A DNA stretch of 64,000 nucleotides from Lunularia cruciata. Lineage: Eukaryota > Streptophyta > Marchantiopsida > Lunulariales > Lunulariaceae. Of the stretch, positions 1-10,238 are shown in pieces. The stretch covers positions 44,344,333-44,408,332 of the forward strand of contig OX419756.1 in NCBI GenBank assembly GCA_948567375.1, written 5' to 3'. The position numbers were made by a program, and so were the translations under genes. Each line of letters begins with the position of its first letter. Position 1 is the stretch's first letter. The notes beneath the pieces were generated by a model. The model worked only from the letters and a program-made list of their open reading frames with translations. It did no database searches and was not told the origin of the DNA.

Positions 1-1478
1 GCTCCTCAAGAACCTCCAAACTCTCTACCTTCCCCTTCCTATAAGCTTAGGTCCAAGATTTGGCTCCCAAATATCGTCTATAACTAATGTAGGAGTGGAA
101 GACATATTGACTAGTTGCTAAACTAGGCCCTTGGGAGTAATAGTGTCATGCTCCAAATCACTAGGGTTCCCAATCTCAATATGGAAACTCTCTCTACTTT
201 GGCTGCAAGCATATGTCCTCTAACTACATCCCAAGTAGACCATGCTCACCTAAATGGACCCCAAGTAGACTTCTCTCACTAGAAACCACTACTTGTGTCC
301 CAAGAATACCCTGCACACTTGGTCCTTTGCTCCCAACATGTGCTTGAATTGTCTTGATAGGCATAGAGCTCACCAATGTTCAAGTGGTGATGCCTATCAA
401 TCGCATCCTATGTTGCACTATAACACCCACATGTACATGCATGTGCTATTGTGATATTAAGTTGGTATTACAAGTACTTGAAATATATTATTTATTGAGA
501 TAAAAAATAGTTCTATATTAGTCATGATTAGCTAAAGTTAATCATAGCTAAGATAGAGGAGGCCGTACTTTAGAGGAAGTGGAAAAGTTGAGCACCATTA
601 TCTTGGATTCTAGTGTATTGACTTGGTATTATTCTTAGGTGTTTGGTTTTGAGAAAAGAGTTGAGAACTCTTAGACCCACAAGTCCTTTTTTTTGGATTC
701 TTTTATAGTCCAAGGATAGCACATGTGAAGAAATCCTTGACTTAGTGGTTGGGTTAAGATAAGACCACATGCTTAAGAGAATATTTCCATGAGTATAGAT
801 ATTCCTTTAGACTTTAGACTTTATTTGATTTTTATTTTAGTGACTTGAGTTACTCCATTAATTAGTAACTTTGGTGCGTAATTATTTCACAAGTATATAA
901 ACTAAGGGTGAGGAGATACTCATCATATTTTCATTTGCAACTATATCTCTCTCTTTGAGTTCTCTAGTGCACAATGGTTTGAGTCTTGGAGTGTTAGCCT
1001 TGGAGAAGTATGATGGAGGTGAGGTTCTTTGCCTTCTTAGTCCATGGTGTGCTACCATAATAGCCATCAAACGTTCATCATGAGTGAGAGACATGCCGGC
1101 TCACAACTCTACCAAGCCAAGGCTCACAATCAAGGTAAAAAATTCAAGTATATAGCCTGACCTAACACTTGACGCTTGGATACCTCTCACACTACTGTAA
1201 TAGTGGTAAATACAAGTACAAGAACCCATCACCCACTCCTTCTCACGGGCATTTAGCTCCACCAATTTTTGTAACTATGAGTCTTGAACAAGTCTAGAGC
1301 CTCTTTCTTGAAAAGCATGGGAGCTTGGGAAACTCATAAGTATGGGTAAAGCAGTTTTGGGCTATCCAAAAAGTTCACCATTGCCATAGGTGATCTATCA
1401 ACCACTTCCACCATTTCAGACTAACGTCTAACATCCAAAATTTCATCACCAATGAGGCAATCTAGTTGTTCAATCCCA
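1..1478. other. Gene-free repeat-like DNA
   Basis: No reading frame here resembles a known protein; all open stretches are under about 75 codons and overlap on both strands. The base composition is AT-rich, like the rest of the first 8 kb and unlike the gene island further in. I see no RNA gene or clear terminal repeat. It is probably decayed transposon sequence continuous with the stretch that follows. Confidence 0.4.
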
Positions 1479-4400
1479 TCATAAGCACACTATAGAACAT
1501 CTCTGTGTAAGAGGTTTGTCCACCAAAGACAAAGACAATGAGCCCATGATCCCACTTTGGCTACATCCAACAACACAACATGTCCAATCCAAGAATGGAC
1601 CCAATGTTATACTTGCCATCACATAGGTACAAGAATCAGCCATCAAAGGGACATTCTCTAAAATGTATGTTAGAGAAATAGATTGATGAACTTGGAGATG
1701 TTGTAGTATACATAACATCTCCCAAAACACATTAGAATGGGGATCTTGGAGACCTAGATCTTGGCCAACATGGGTATGTTCTTGATATGGTCATCTAAAA
1801 ATAAACAAATGAAAGGGACCATGTCTCTCCAAGTCCCATGCCCCCAATAAGGAAATGCTATTGGTAAAGTTTTCTGGTAATTGCTAATTGCCGACATCGG
1901 TAGTAACTCAAGATATTGAGAAGTCACGTGTGCCATATGATGTTGAGAGACTCGCTTAATAGTCTCATCTCTCTCCATATACAAGTACTTCTATACTTGT
2001 ATACGTACTTGTAGTACCACAACTAGTCCAATGCTAATCCCTCCAAACAACTACAATGGACATACTCCCTCTATTGGATACTGCCAAACAATGAATGTGG
2101 TATCCAAAGGTGAAAAACATGATAGACTCCAAAGTCTCATCCTCATATTGGTCTCTTGGTTGTACAAAGACTCAACTCCAAGCCTATTGCACCAATTGAT
2201 CTACATATTACTACAATCCCTTTTCAAAACTCCACAATAGAACATACAAGGTGGATGGAACAATCCCACTTGTACTCCAAATCTGAGTGATTTCCTCTAG
2301 TATTGGAGTATCCTTTGCATGGGCATTCCACTCCAATAAGTCACCAAGCCAAGTAACAAAACCATTGAATGTTGAAACTGATGCCATGGTCCTTAACTAT
2401 AATGAGCCAAGATTGCCATTTTTAAAACATACTAGTAGATGACATACCCGTCCCTCACCTACTTGCCAACCTGGTCTAAAGGAGATTGTCTCCTCCAAAT
2501 AATCAATATTGAAATCCATGAGGTATAACATTGCTCCACCAACTAGCAAATCATATGACTTTGCTATTGTTGCAATGGCCTAAGCTCTCACCACAAAGCT
2601 ATTAGTCTGATTACCAGATTGAATTTGGAAAATGAGCTTTCCACATGTGATGTATTGTGTAGAACTACCTCATAGAGATGCTTGGATCTAAAATGGACAC
2701 CTCTCCACATCAATCTTCCATAGCTCCAAACCAACTGCAACCTTCCTTGCCATACGAGGTTGCACACCAAAGTCTAATAAGACCCTCTATGGTGTATAGA
2801 CCTTCCCTAAAGGCTCCCACCAAATAGAAAATCACCCTTTGGTTATCCAATAAGACAACTCCATGTGTGAATCACGCTTGCTCAAAGGAAAGTTTAGCTA
2901 GTAACTCCTCCAATCTAATTGCTATTGCTTGCCATAAACCATTGGTTGCTGAGTGGATCCCATGCTCCTCAACCAAGTCAACTTTACTATCAATCACCTC
3001 TGCTCTAGTAGTAGGAACCACATCATCCATACTCTCACAAAGTGTGGCAGCCAATTGGAACACTGGAGTTTGTTCAACTCCTAGTGTAAACATGTCATTT
3101 GTTGAGAATAAAGAGAAACACATAATCAGCTAAGCCATCCCCAACATTGGGCTAGACTCAATCTATGTAGTAGCAGGTGGTTGACTAACAAGTAGTCCAC
3201 CATGCATCCCATCACCACCTACTACACTTGCACTAGGACATCTAGGAGCCATGTATGTTTTCTATTATGATTCAAAGAGTGTGAAAGACTAGGGAAGTCT
3301 GACTTGTCTACCAGCTTCTCTTCTTTGTGGGTCCAACTCCATTGATGCTCCTCTAGGCTATAGAGCCCGTATTGCACTCCTAGTCATTGTAGCATATGCA
3401 TCCACCTATGCTACTCCGCACATAAAGTCCAAGACGTCTCTATCTCAAGTATAAGAGGTAGAAGCCTCAACACTCAAATCTGATCTCCTCTGAGCTATGG
3501 TCATGATATCCGATTGTTGCTCCAATGTTCAATCCACTTAGCAATGGTTGCACGAGAATTAATAGGCAGGTATTGCATCCCTACCAAGTGTGGATCCTCT
3601 ACCACCTCATCCTCCATGACTTGGAGCTCTTCTACCACCTACCATAGTAGCCCTACCACTATGTAACTCTGGGTAAAGGTCAAAGTATCAATCACTAATG
3701 TGACCAAATCTATGGCATTGGTCACACTATCCCTATGCTAGATATGATGCATAAAAGGTATCATGTCCATTGACTTGAGTGTACTCTTTCTTGTGATGGG
3801 ATCCACCACAAGTCCAACAAGCAACACCACCACTCATTAGCTATTGCTGACCTGAAAATGAAAGTAAGGGTCTAACTACATTTTCCTCTCAATCCATAGG
3901 ATCTAGGCTGTCCACTCTATTCTCATAAGTCAAAATGGTGTGGTGCATTCTATTGCACTCTATAATAAGTAATAAAGTGGATGAAGTCTCCCTACTAAAT
4001 CCAAATGTCACCACTCTCTCATCCATCATGTTCAATACGCTCAACCAAACTAACAACCATGGCCAAAGTAGGTAAGTAGCCTATAATAACATAACATGAC
4101 GTACTCTATATTGCAACTCCCTATCCAAGATCCCATACCAAAATTGGACTACTTGAGCCTCAGTAATTCCTTAAGTGATACTAATCAACTATCTCATGTA
4201 AGTGTATGCCTTGCATTTGCTCTCTCTAACTTTCGTTGGAACTCGTCTAAGCTCCTCAACTTGTGATTCAACACTCCTTGGTAATTTGTCTTCAAGCACT
4301 AGAAGAATTCCACCATGGGGTTAAACCTCAATACTAGACCACCTCTTGTAGTGGTACATCCACTTGTAGTAGCACCATCTCCAACTAATGCACCTCTACT

Positions 4401-5062
4401 AGATATAGAACTCGTGGGTATTGTCAATATACCCCCAGCAATTGAGCCTAAAGTGATGGAGACATAGTTCAAAGACCAATACTGGCTCTATAGTTCAATC
4501 TCTTCCAAGTGAGCTCTCTTGAACTCATGATAGTCATTGATCGATAGACCCTCCAAGTGCTAAAACAATCCTTTCCATGCCATGAAGGGTGTGAATAATT
4601 GAGTTCCATATCCATTGCAAATTACACCAACTATCGAACTCTTGGATGAATCATCCAACTCAATGGTACCCATTGTACCAAAGTAGCTCTTGGGACCTTT
4701 GGAAGCCCCATAAATCTTGTCCATGTCCCACAATAATGATGCAAACACACCAAGGACACTCTCAACTAAAATCAAACTTCAACTCAGAGTCAATCTCCTC
4801 ACTCATTGGGACCTGAGATATAGACTGATCTTGAGCACCACTCTTGGTAAACCCACTACATACTGCAATGTTATCTCCTCTAGAATCCCAAAGAACTCCT
4901 TTGTGACAAAGTAACTCCAACTACAATTGTAACCACTATAAGTACCCCACCAAGAACCACCACCAGTGCAAACACAAAATGAACACCACCCACTAATGTA
5001 GCTCTAACTATGACAACTACACTAGGGGAAAGGGTGACATGTAACCTGTCATCATAACACAC
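1479..5062 (-). mobile_element. Heavily decayed retroelement-like relic
   Basis: Read on the minus strand, this stretch holds many short frames with a protein-like composition, running roughly from 5.06 kb down to 1.48 kb. A short zinc-knuckle-like cysteine/histidine cluster near 3.8 kb, preceded by charged gag-like sequence, is the only hint of family. I read it as an old LTR-retroelement relic. It is broken in very many places, far more than the gypsy copies at the right end of the window, so it is much older. No terminal repeats could be found. The alternative is a decayed host gene or another transposon class; identification is weak. Confidence 0.28.
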
Positions 5063-5394
5063 ACTCTCATGGTCTATAGGTCATCACTTCTTGCTTGAAT
5101 AGAGAAAACACAAGTAGTCTAGCACTTTAAAGTCAGTGCACCTCATATAAACATGGTGCACAAATAGGAAGTAGAGAATGGAGGGAGTACAATCATAAGA
5201 AGTCTATACAAAAACCCTTCATCACATAAATCAATATTGGATTGACTTTATCACTATTTAGCATTTGATATAATAGGAGTGTTTACCTACTTCTTAAGCT
5301 ACCAGGATCACCAAGAACAAGATCAAATTGTCTCTCTTAGCCAAAGTTACATGTGTAGAGATATCATTGAAACAATCACTAGGACAACAAGTGA

Positions 5395-5475
5395 AGGTAG
5401 ACTAGTTGGCTAGGGCAACAATCTAGGAACCAGACAGAGATCTAGGTTCAAACCCTATTGTGCACAATCTAGAAG
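5395..5475 (+). repeat. Possible tRNA-derived SINE head
   Basis: A B-box-like GGTTCAAACCC lies at 5,445-5,455, with a small stem around it (TAGG/CCTA). An AGTTGG A-box-like word lies about 40 bp upstream (5,403-5,408), a spacing normal for internal RNA polymerase III promoters of plant tRNA-derived SINEs. No full cloverleaf, 3' poly-A tail or target-site duplication is visible, so this may be an old SINE fragment or chance. Confidence 0.2.
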
Positions 5476-6039
5476 GTGTGAAAATTTTGCCAAACAATGA
5501 CCAACAAAACTCATATAAATTAGCTAGCCTCATGCCAACTTGTTGGCCTTTCTAGCCTTCCCATAGCCCTATGTCACCAGATTTGACGTAACTCCTCTAT
5601 AGTTGGTTGACAGCCAAATCCTCCGCTAAATCTTCACTGTGGCCACATTGGAAGGATGGGTATCTCCAAATCTCTAATTCAAGGGGATGGGTTCTCAATT
5701 CCACTTTCAATTTTGCATTTCAAGTTCCTTTTGCACCAAATTGGCCTTGATTTCACCACTTGGGGTCAAATCAAACACTACTATATGAAATTGACTCCAT
5801 TCCCAAGGAAATTTGGCCAGTATTTCTGCACATTGTCTGCCCCATTGCTAAATCTGTATCAATTCACACAAAGCTTCTACATACAATCACTCTCAAGAAA
5901 ATCTGAACCATGATAAAGTACAAACAATCCACTAAGCTTGAAGATACCACCAACACCCTCAGTTCCTACACCCTATTTCCCACTACTCTCACTTCTCTAA
6001 TGTAATCAATTATTTTTTAGCTCAAATAACACTCAAATC
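5476..6039. other. Gene-free AT-rich DNA
   Basis: Nothing recognisable. The longest open stretch, about 85 codons at 5,656-5,913 on the plus strand, does not resemble a known protein, and its flanks show no convincing splice or promoter context. Confidence 0.35.
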
Positions 6040-6445
6040 AAATCAATACTTGATCATTCACTCAACAATCTACTAAAAATTGTGCACTAATTACAATCAA
6101 GCCACACCCACTCTAGCTAAGAGACTCCAGGTGATGCTTGCTAGCCTCTGTACACCATAACCAAAAACCTCTCAACATCAAAGAAGTGAGCTCTTTGGAG
6201 CTACACTTTGAAAGTATACCCCTGATTTTGACCTAGGTCTCTCGTTGTAATGATGCCATTGACTGCACATCCAACGGTGAAAATGGTGCAGGTGATGGTA
6301 GGTCCAACCTTGTGATAAATAACCCTAACATGAAATTGGACCGCCAACAAGTAGACCGTGAGTAACTACCAAAATATCAATGACTATCAACACTACCACT
6401 CCAACATCCAAGCAATCTAGCTTAGACATCACAAATGTCATGAAA
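6040..6445 (+). repeat. Dispersed repeat A, copy 1
   Basis: This segment is a diverged copy of the sequence at 18,300-18,705, in the same orientation. Shared blocks include a 'gagactc(c/t)aggtgatg/acattt' word, 'caccataaccaaaa', 'ggagctacactt' and 'ccctaacatgaaat', in the same order and similar spacing over about 400 bp. The family is not one I recognise. It has no coding potential and is probably a transposon internal or LTR fragment. Confidence 0.7.
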
Positions 6446-7249
6446 TTTTGACTATCCTATAAGTTAATTTGAAAATGGTTCACTAACATCTCACATGCAT
6501 CCATCTTTAGAGAGCTTTTGGAGGCTGGTGGATTCCTGACTAGTCTTATTCCTTTCTAATGGCCATTTAAGGGTTCTCCTTCTTCTCTTAACTACTTGTG
6601 GATTCTTGATGAGTCTCACTTCTTCTTTGATCATCTAAGGTTTCTCCTACTTACCATTACCACTAGCATGGCTTCTTACAAGGAGTCATTGTTATTTAAT
6701 CAACTAAAGATACATAACAATGAGATTGTTATAGAGATCTCTATTTACCATGGCCTATTTTTAGTTCTTTTATTTACTACTTTAGCTTTGTAAGGTCTTT
6801 TTCTCCTTGGCAAATAATATACATACATTTTGGGCTACTAAGACCAAATTAGGTCATCTTTTATCTTTTGACTATTGATGTAGTCTTTCACTTGTAGGTT
6901 TGAGAGTCAAAATGTCATGGTGTAAGGCATGGTAGTTTTAGGTATTCTCCTTATCTCCATCTTCTAGAGGCATATCTTGTATAATGGCTTATATATTCTT
7001 GGAGTGATAATAGGGTCTAAGGATATTATCATATACTTTTTAGATGCCTCCTTTGCAGAAGATATCTTTCATATGGATGACTTTTCTTTACTATGGTATT
7101 TATAGATGGAAATTTTTATGTTCTCTTCTAATACTGATTTTCAACCAACTCTCTACTTCATGAGGTTTCCATTTCTAGGACTTCCCTATCATGCTTGAGA
7201 GCTTTGATAAGAGAATCATTGTAATATGTTAATCCCATGGTACTCTCCT
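6446..7249. other. Gene-free AT-rich DNA
   Basis: No supported gene. The longest open stretch (about 65 codons at 6,596-6,793) is unremarkable. Sequence near 7,141-7,250 begins to look like the flank of repeat B but could not be aligned with certainty. Confidence 0.35.
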
Positions 7250-7860
7250 TGTCTATAGTAGCACCATAATCACAAGCAAGGAATGAAAACGCAGATGGAT
7301 GAACCAAACCTAGGTAGAACCTGATTGATATAGAGAAAATATCTAGTGCAAGTTAGGATGCCTTAATGCAAAGTTGAGCTAAGATTTAAGAGTTAGTAAC
7401 TTTACTAGAGTAAGAGAAAAGAAATATATTAGTAGTATCAAGAATGCATGGATTGAAAAGAAATAGAACATAAAACCTTTCAATTTATTTTTTTTATCAA
7501 AGAAGTTGTAAACGGTTAATCCAATCAAAGGAAAAGAGCGATAGAATGAAAGAACATCTTAATGAAAGATCATCATACCTAAGGAAAAAAAATCTCTCAT
7601 TTATTGGAGTTGTATATGGAGAGAAAAGTGTTCCTCCTCCACCTCTTTCACATACATCTCTAAGACTAGCTTATTAAAAACCAAAGAAAAAGAGAAAAAA
7701 AAAAGGTGCTAAACGTTGCATAACTAACCCAAGATACTGCAAATAAGGTATCCGATACCTTTATAGATAATAATTCTACCTTGCCACATGAATTGGTAAA
7801 GATGTTTGTCTACTAATCAAGTCCTTATAACATACTCAAAGTCTCAATGAGCAAATTTGT
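7250..7860 (+). repeat. Dispersed repeat B, copy 1
   Basis: About 600 bp of this segment aligns by eye, with divergence and indels, to 51,085-51,670 and to the truncated copy at 53,530-53,808, in the same orientation. Shared landmarks, in order, are 'accaaacctagg', 'gcaagtt(a/g)g', 'ttcctcctccacct', 'tcacata(c/t)atctctaa' and 'ggtaaagatgt'. It is the oldest-looking of the three copies. It is non-coding and unclassified, probably part of a non-autonomous element. Confidence 0.7.
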
Positions 7861-8060
7861 ATATGGTTTGAGACAATTAGATGATAGTAATATAAAATAT
7901 GGTTTTGTTGTTCCTAAGGATAAGGATATGGAATTCAACACTTTTGTCATGGATTATTGCTCAAGAGCGCACCATACTAGATGATAGCTCTCTTATTGTA
8001 TAATTTACATACATACAACAATACATCGAGTATGTATTCTATATTCTCTACATAGAGCAC

Positions 8061-8110
8061 TAGTTATCTATGGATTGCACCAACTAGTGCAATCCATAGA
8101 GCAATAACTA
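8061..8110. repeat. Inverted repeat (hairpin)
   Basis: Two perfect 14-nt arms (8,067-8,080 and 8,087-8,100) are separated by 6 nt. A second pair of 7-nt arms (TAGTTAT at 8,061 and ATAACTA ending at 8,110) extends the stem after a short mismatch. It sits about 200 bp beyond repeat B. It may be a terminal inverted-repeat remnant; no flanking duplication was found. Confidence 0.6.
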
Positions 8111-9407
8111 CACTAGGCAATTTTTTTTCTGGATGTTATTCTTATATATAAGCAGTCTGCATTACATATTTTTGACATTCTGGATACAATAGAATAGATT
8201 TTTCATCCCCATGCTAATGGAATTTAGCCTCACTTTACCTCTTTGCATTGTAGATGTAATAGAATAGATTTCTCATGTTGATGGTACTAGATCCTAAACC
8301 CATTTAACCTCTTAGATTTTATCTCTGGTGTTGATGTGTCTCTAATCCTTAGCGAAATAGATCAGATCTGCAAATATACAAATTTTCGAATGTGAGTGAG
8401 GTCAAGGTCAATAAGGCACTATCTTGAGATTTCGGCACAAATGCTGACATATCGAAAAGAAGTTCTTCATGAGGCTAAGGTCTGTATCCATCCTGGGTAC
8501 TTGCCTACTGTTGCTAGTACGGTCGCCGTGCCTCTTTAGCTCTCTAGCATGGACCAAGTATTTCTCTTCGACATCAAGACAACGTTAAGAACATAAGAAA
8601 ACGTTCGTAAGTATGCAGAATACACGTTACATTCCACTAAACAGGACTGTGCCATTAAGAAATACAAGATTCCGAGGCAAAGAGACACAATTGAGCGGCG
8701 CCTCGTGCTGTACAAACTTATATCCTGATCATGAAGACTACAGTAGTACCCTCTGTTTCAGGACATTGTTTCTTTTCCGTAAATCTGCGATATCGTTCGG
8801 ACAGTTTTGTCTTTTTCCATTGCGCATGTCCCAGTTCCCTGGTACGCTAATTCTCTATAAACAACTCCTCCGCACTGCCCTTTGATCCGCTCTCACTAAT
8901 TCTGATAATAACCTACTTAAGGTTATAAGTACCTTCCTCTATTTGTACTTCAGCACCTGTGAGGTTGTGTACATGGTCTGTAGAGACGCGTAGGGCATTC
9001 ACTATTCAGGTGAGTCACAGAAGTACGTCGACATTATACATATGCAGAATTTTGAAAGGAAAAAGGCGGATTTATGGACGTGATTGAGGAGGTCAGATTG
9101 CTAGTTGAAGGGATTCCTACCATCAAAGCTATGAGAGATCTCTTTAGCTGGGTTCCACTTGACTCGAATTACAGGAATCACCTCGACTCATGCAGACCTC
9201 ATGGCCGCCGGAAGAACGTTGGTGACTTTACCATACGAGACAAGTTAAAAGAAAGAACTAAAGCGACCAGATGCGGAAGTCTGATTAAAGGTCTACAGCG
9301 GAAGTACCAGTACCTATTAACCTACACCAGGTCGTCCCTTGTACGAACACCCGGCGATATCTGGATCGTTTACCAGCGGTCACTAGCAGGTCATATATGT
9401 GATATAT
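8111..9407. other. Intergenic, start of gene island
   Basis: Base composition shifts near 8.35 kb from AT-rich repeat DNA to a more balanced mix that continues to about 13 kb. Two ATG-led plus-strand open frames occur (90 codons at 8,613 and 118 codons at 9,074), but neither resembles a known family and neither has convincing splice sites. They are treated as chance frames or upstream transcribed sequence of the dirigent gene. Confidence 0.35.
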
Positions 9408-9557
9408 CTATATATATATCACCATCATAGTTCTCAATATACTCAAGTTGGGAACCTCGAGCTCCCAACAAGTGTTGTCTCGAGTATTCCCAACTAGAGC
9501 GAATCAGATTGTGTCTGTGCAATAATTGAAGTAGAGCGTGTGCAGAGCTTAAATAAG
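9408..9557 (+). promoter_or_regulatory. Candidate dirigent core promoter
   Basis: Two TATA-like elements precede the dirigent start codon: a long alternating CTATATATATATC at 9,408-9,420 (about 265 bp upstream) and TTAAATAAG near 9,550 (about 130 bp upstream). Between them, at 9,446-9,498, is an inverted repeat: AGTTGGGAA..CTCGAG on one side and CTCGAG..TTCCCAACT on the other, with a second short GTTGGGA/TCCCAAC pair inside it. The start site cannot be placed by sequence alone. Confidence 0.35.
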
Positions 9558-9682
9558 AGATTTCAATCTCCTGCCCCTGAAGCAGCTGCAAGTCTCACGA
9601 TCTGGGTGGTAGAACTTCAAATCAGACAATCTGTTGCAACTGCGACACCTTCTAGCTACTACTCGTTACTCCTATTAAACCG

Positions 9683-10189
9683 ATGGAGGCATCTACAAGA
9701 ACTTTCAACGCACAAGCATGTGTTCTATGCATTGCTATGATCATAATGGCACCTTCTATCATTGTATCAGCGAAGGGACCTAAGAGCCTTGAGGTTTTTG
9801 TACACGAGACTCGAACTTCTCCTGCTTCCCTTATTCTTGTTGCCCCAGTTGCTGGACCCCTCACCAACCGCCAATTCGGGAGCATCATTGTGATCGACAA
9901 TGCTCTGAGAACAGCGAACACCACTGATTCCGAACTGCTGGGTAGACAGTTGGGTCAGGTTGCGGTCGGCAGTGACAACATTGCCTTCTTCGTATCGTAC
10001 ACATTTCTGTTCAACACTACCAGCTTTCCCGGCAGTATCACAGTTGCAGGAATTCTACAATCTGGTGCCCTCGTTGTCACGGGCGGAACAGGCACTTTCG
10101 CGTTTGCAAGAGGAATAGCTACTCCTCTAACAGTTGCAGATACCGGTGTTGCCGCTGTGTACAAGTACAGCCTTTCACTCAAATACTAG
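9683..10189 (+). CDS. Dirigent family protein
   Basis: A 168-residue intronless gene, the usual length and structure for dirigent proteins, which are secreted cell-wall beta-barrel proteins that guide stereoselective coupling of phenoxy radicals in lignan and wall-phenolic synthesis. Residues 1-30 form a hydrophobic signal peptide ending in a small-residue VSA site. Family landmarks are visible: FGSIIVID at 65-72, the SELLGRQLGQ block after it, the TFLFNTTSFPGSI block (the family's F-x-F-T...Y-x-G-S segment), and GGTGTFAFARG at 134-144. Two N-glycosylation sequons lie at N79 and N111, as expected for an exported protein. The ATG is the first in frame and directly precedes the signal peptide. 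The protein is divergent from the flowering-plant pinoresinol-forming group, so substrate and stereochemistry cannot be assigned. Confidence 0.92.
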   Translation: MEASTRTFNAQACVLCIAMIIMAPSIIVSAKGPKSLEVFVHETRTSPASLILVAPVAGPLTNRQFGSIIVIDNALRTANTTDSELLGRQLGQVAVGSDNIAFFVSYTFLFNTTSFPGSITVAGILQSGALVVTGGTGTFAFARGIATPLTVADTGVAAVYKYSLSLKY

Positions 10190-10192
10190 ATC

Positions 10193-10238
10193 TTGATCAT
10201 GGTTAACTCATGATCAATCCGTAACACTGTTATAACAG
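10193..10238. repeat. Two palindromes after dirigent stop
   Basis: Three bases after the stop codon is a perfect 9-nt inverted repeat, TTGATCATG (10,193-10,201) and CATGATCAA (10,209-10,217), with a 7-nt loop. It is followed by the perfect 12-nt palindrome CTGTTATAACAG (10,227-10,238). They would fall in the 3' untranslated region and could form stem-loops in the mRNA. A role is speculative. Confidence 0.6.

Noticed and set aside
5395-5475. Functional tRNA gene at the B-box-like site
   Set aside because: No acceptor or anticodon stem can be drawn. At most it is a SINE-like remnant.
9074-9430. 118-codon ATG frame upstream of the dirigent gene as a separate gene
   Set aside because: No family resemblance, and its end runs into the AT-repeat TATA-like stretch. 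Likely chance.
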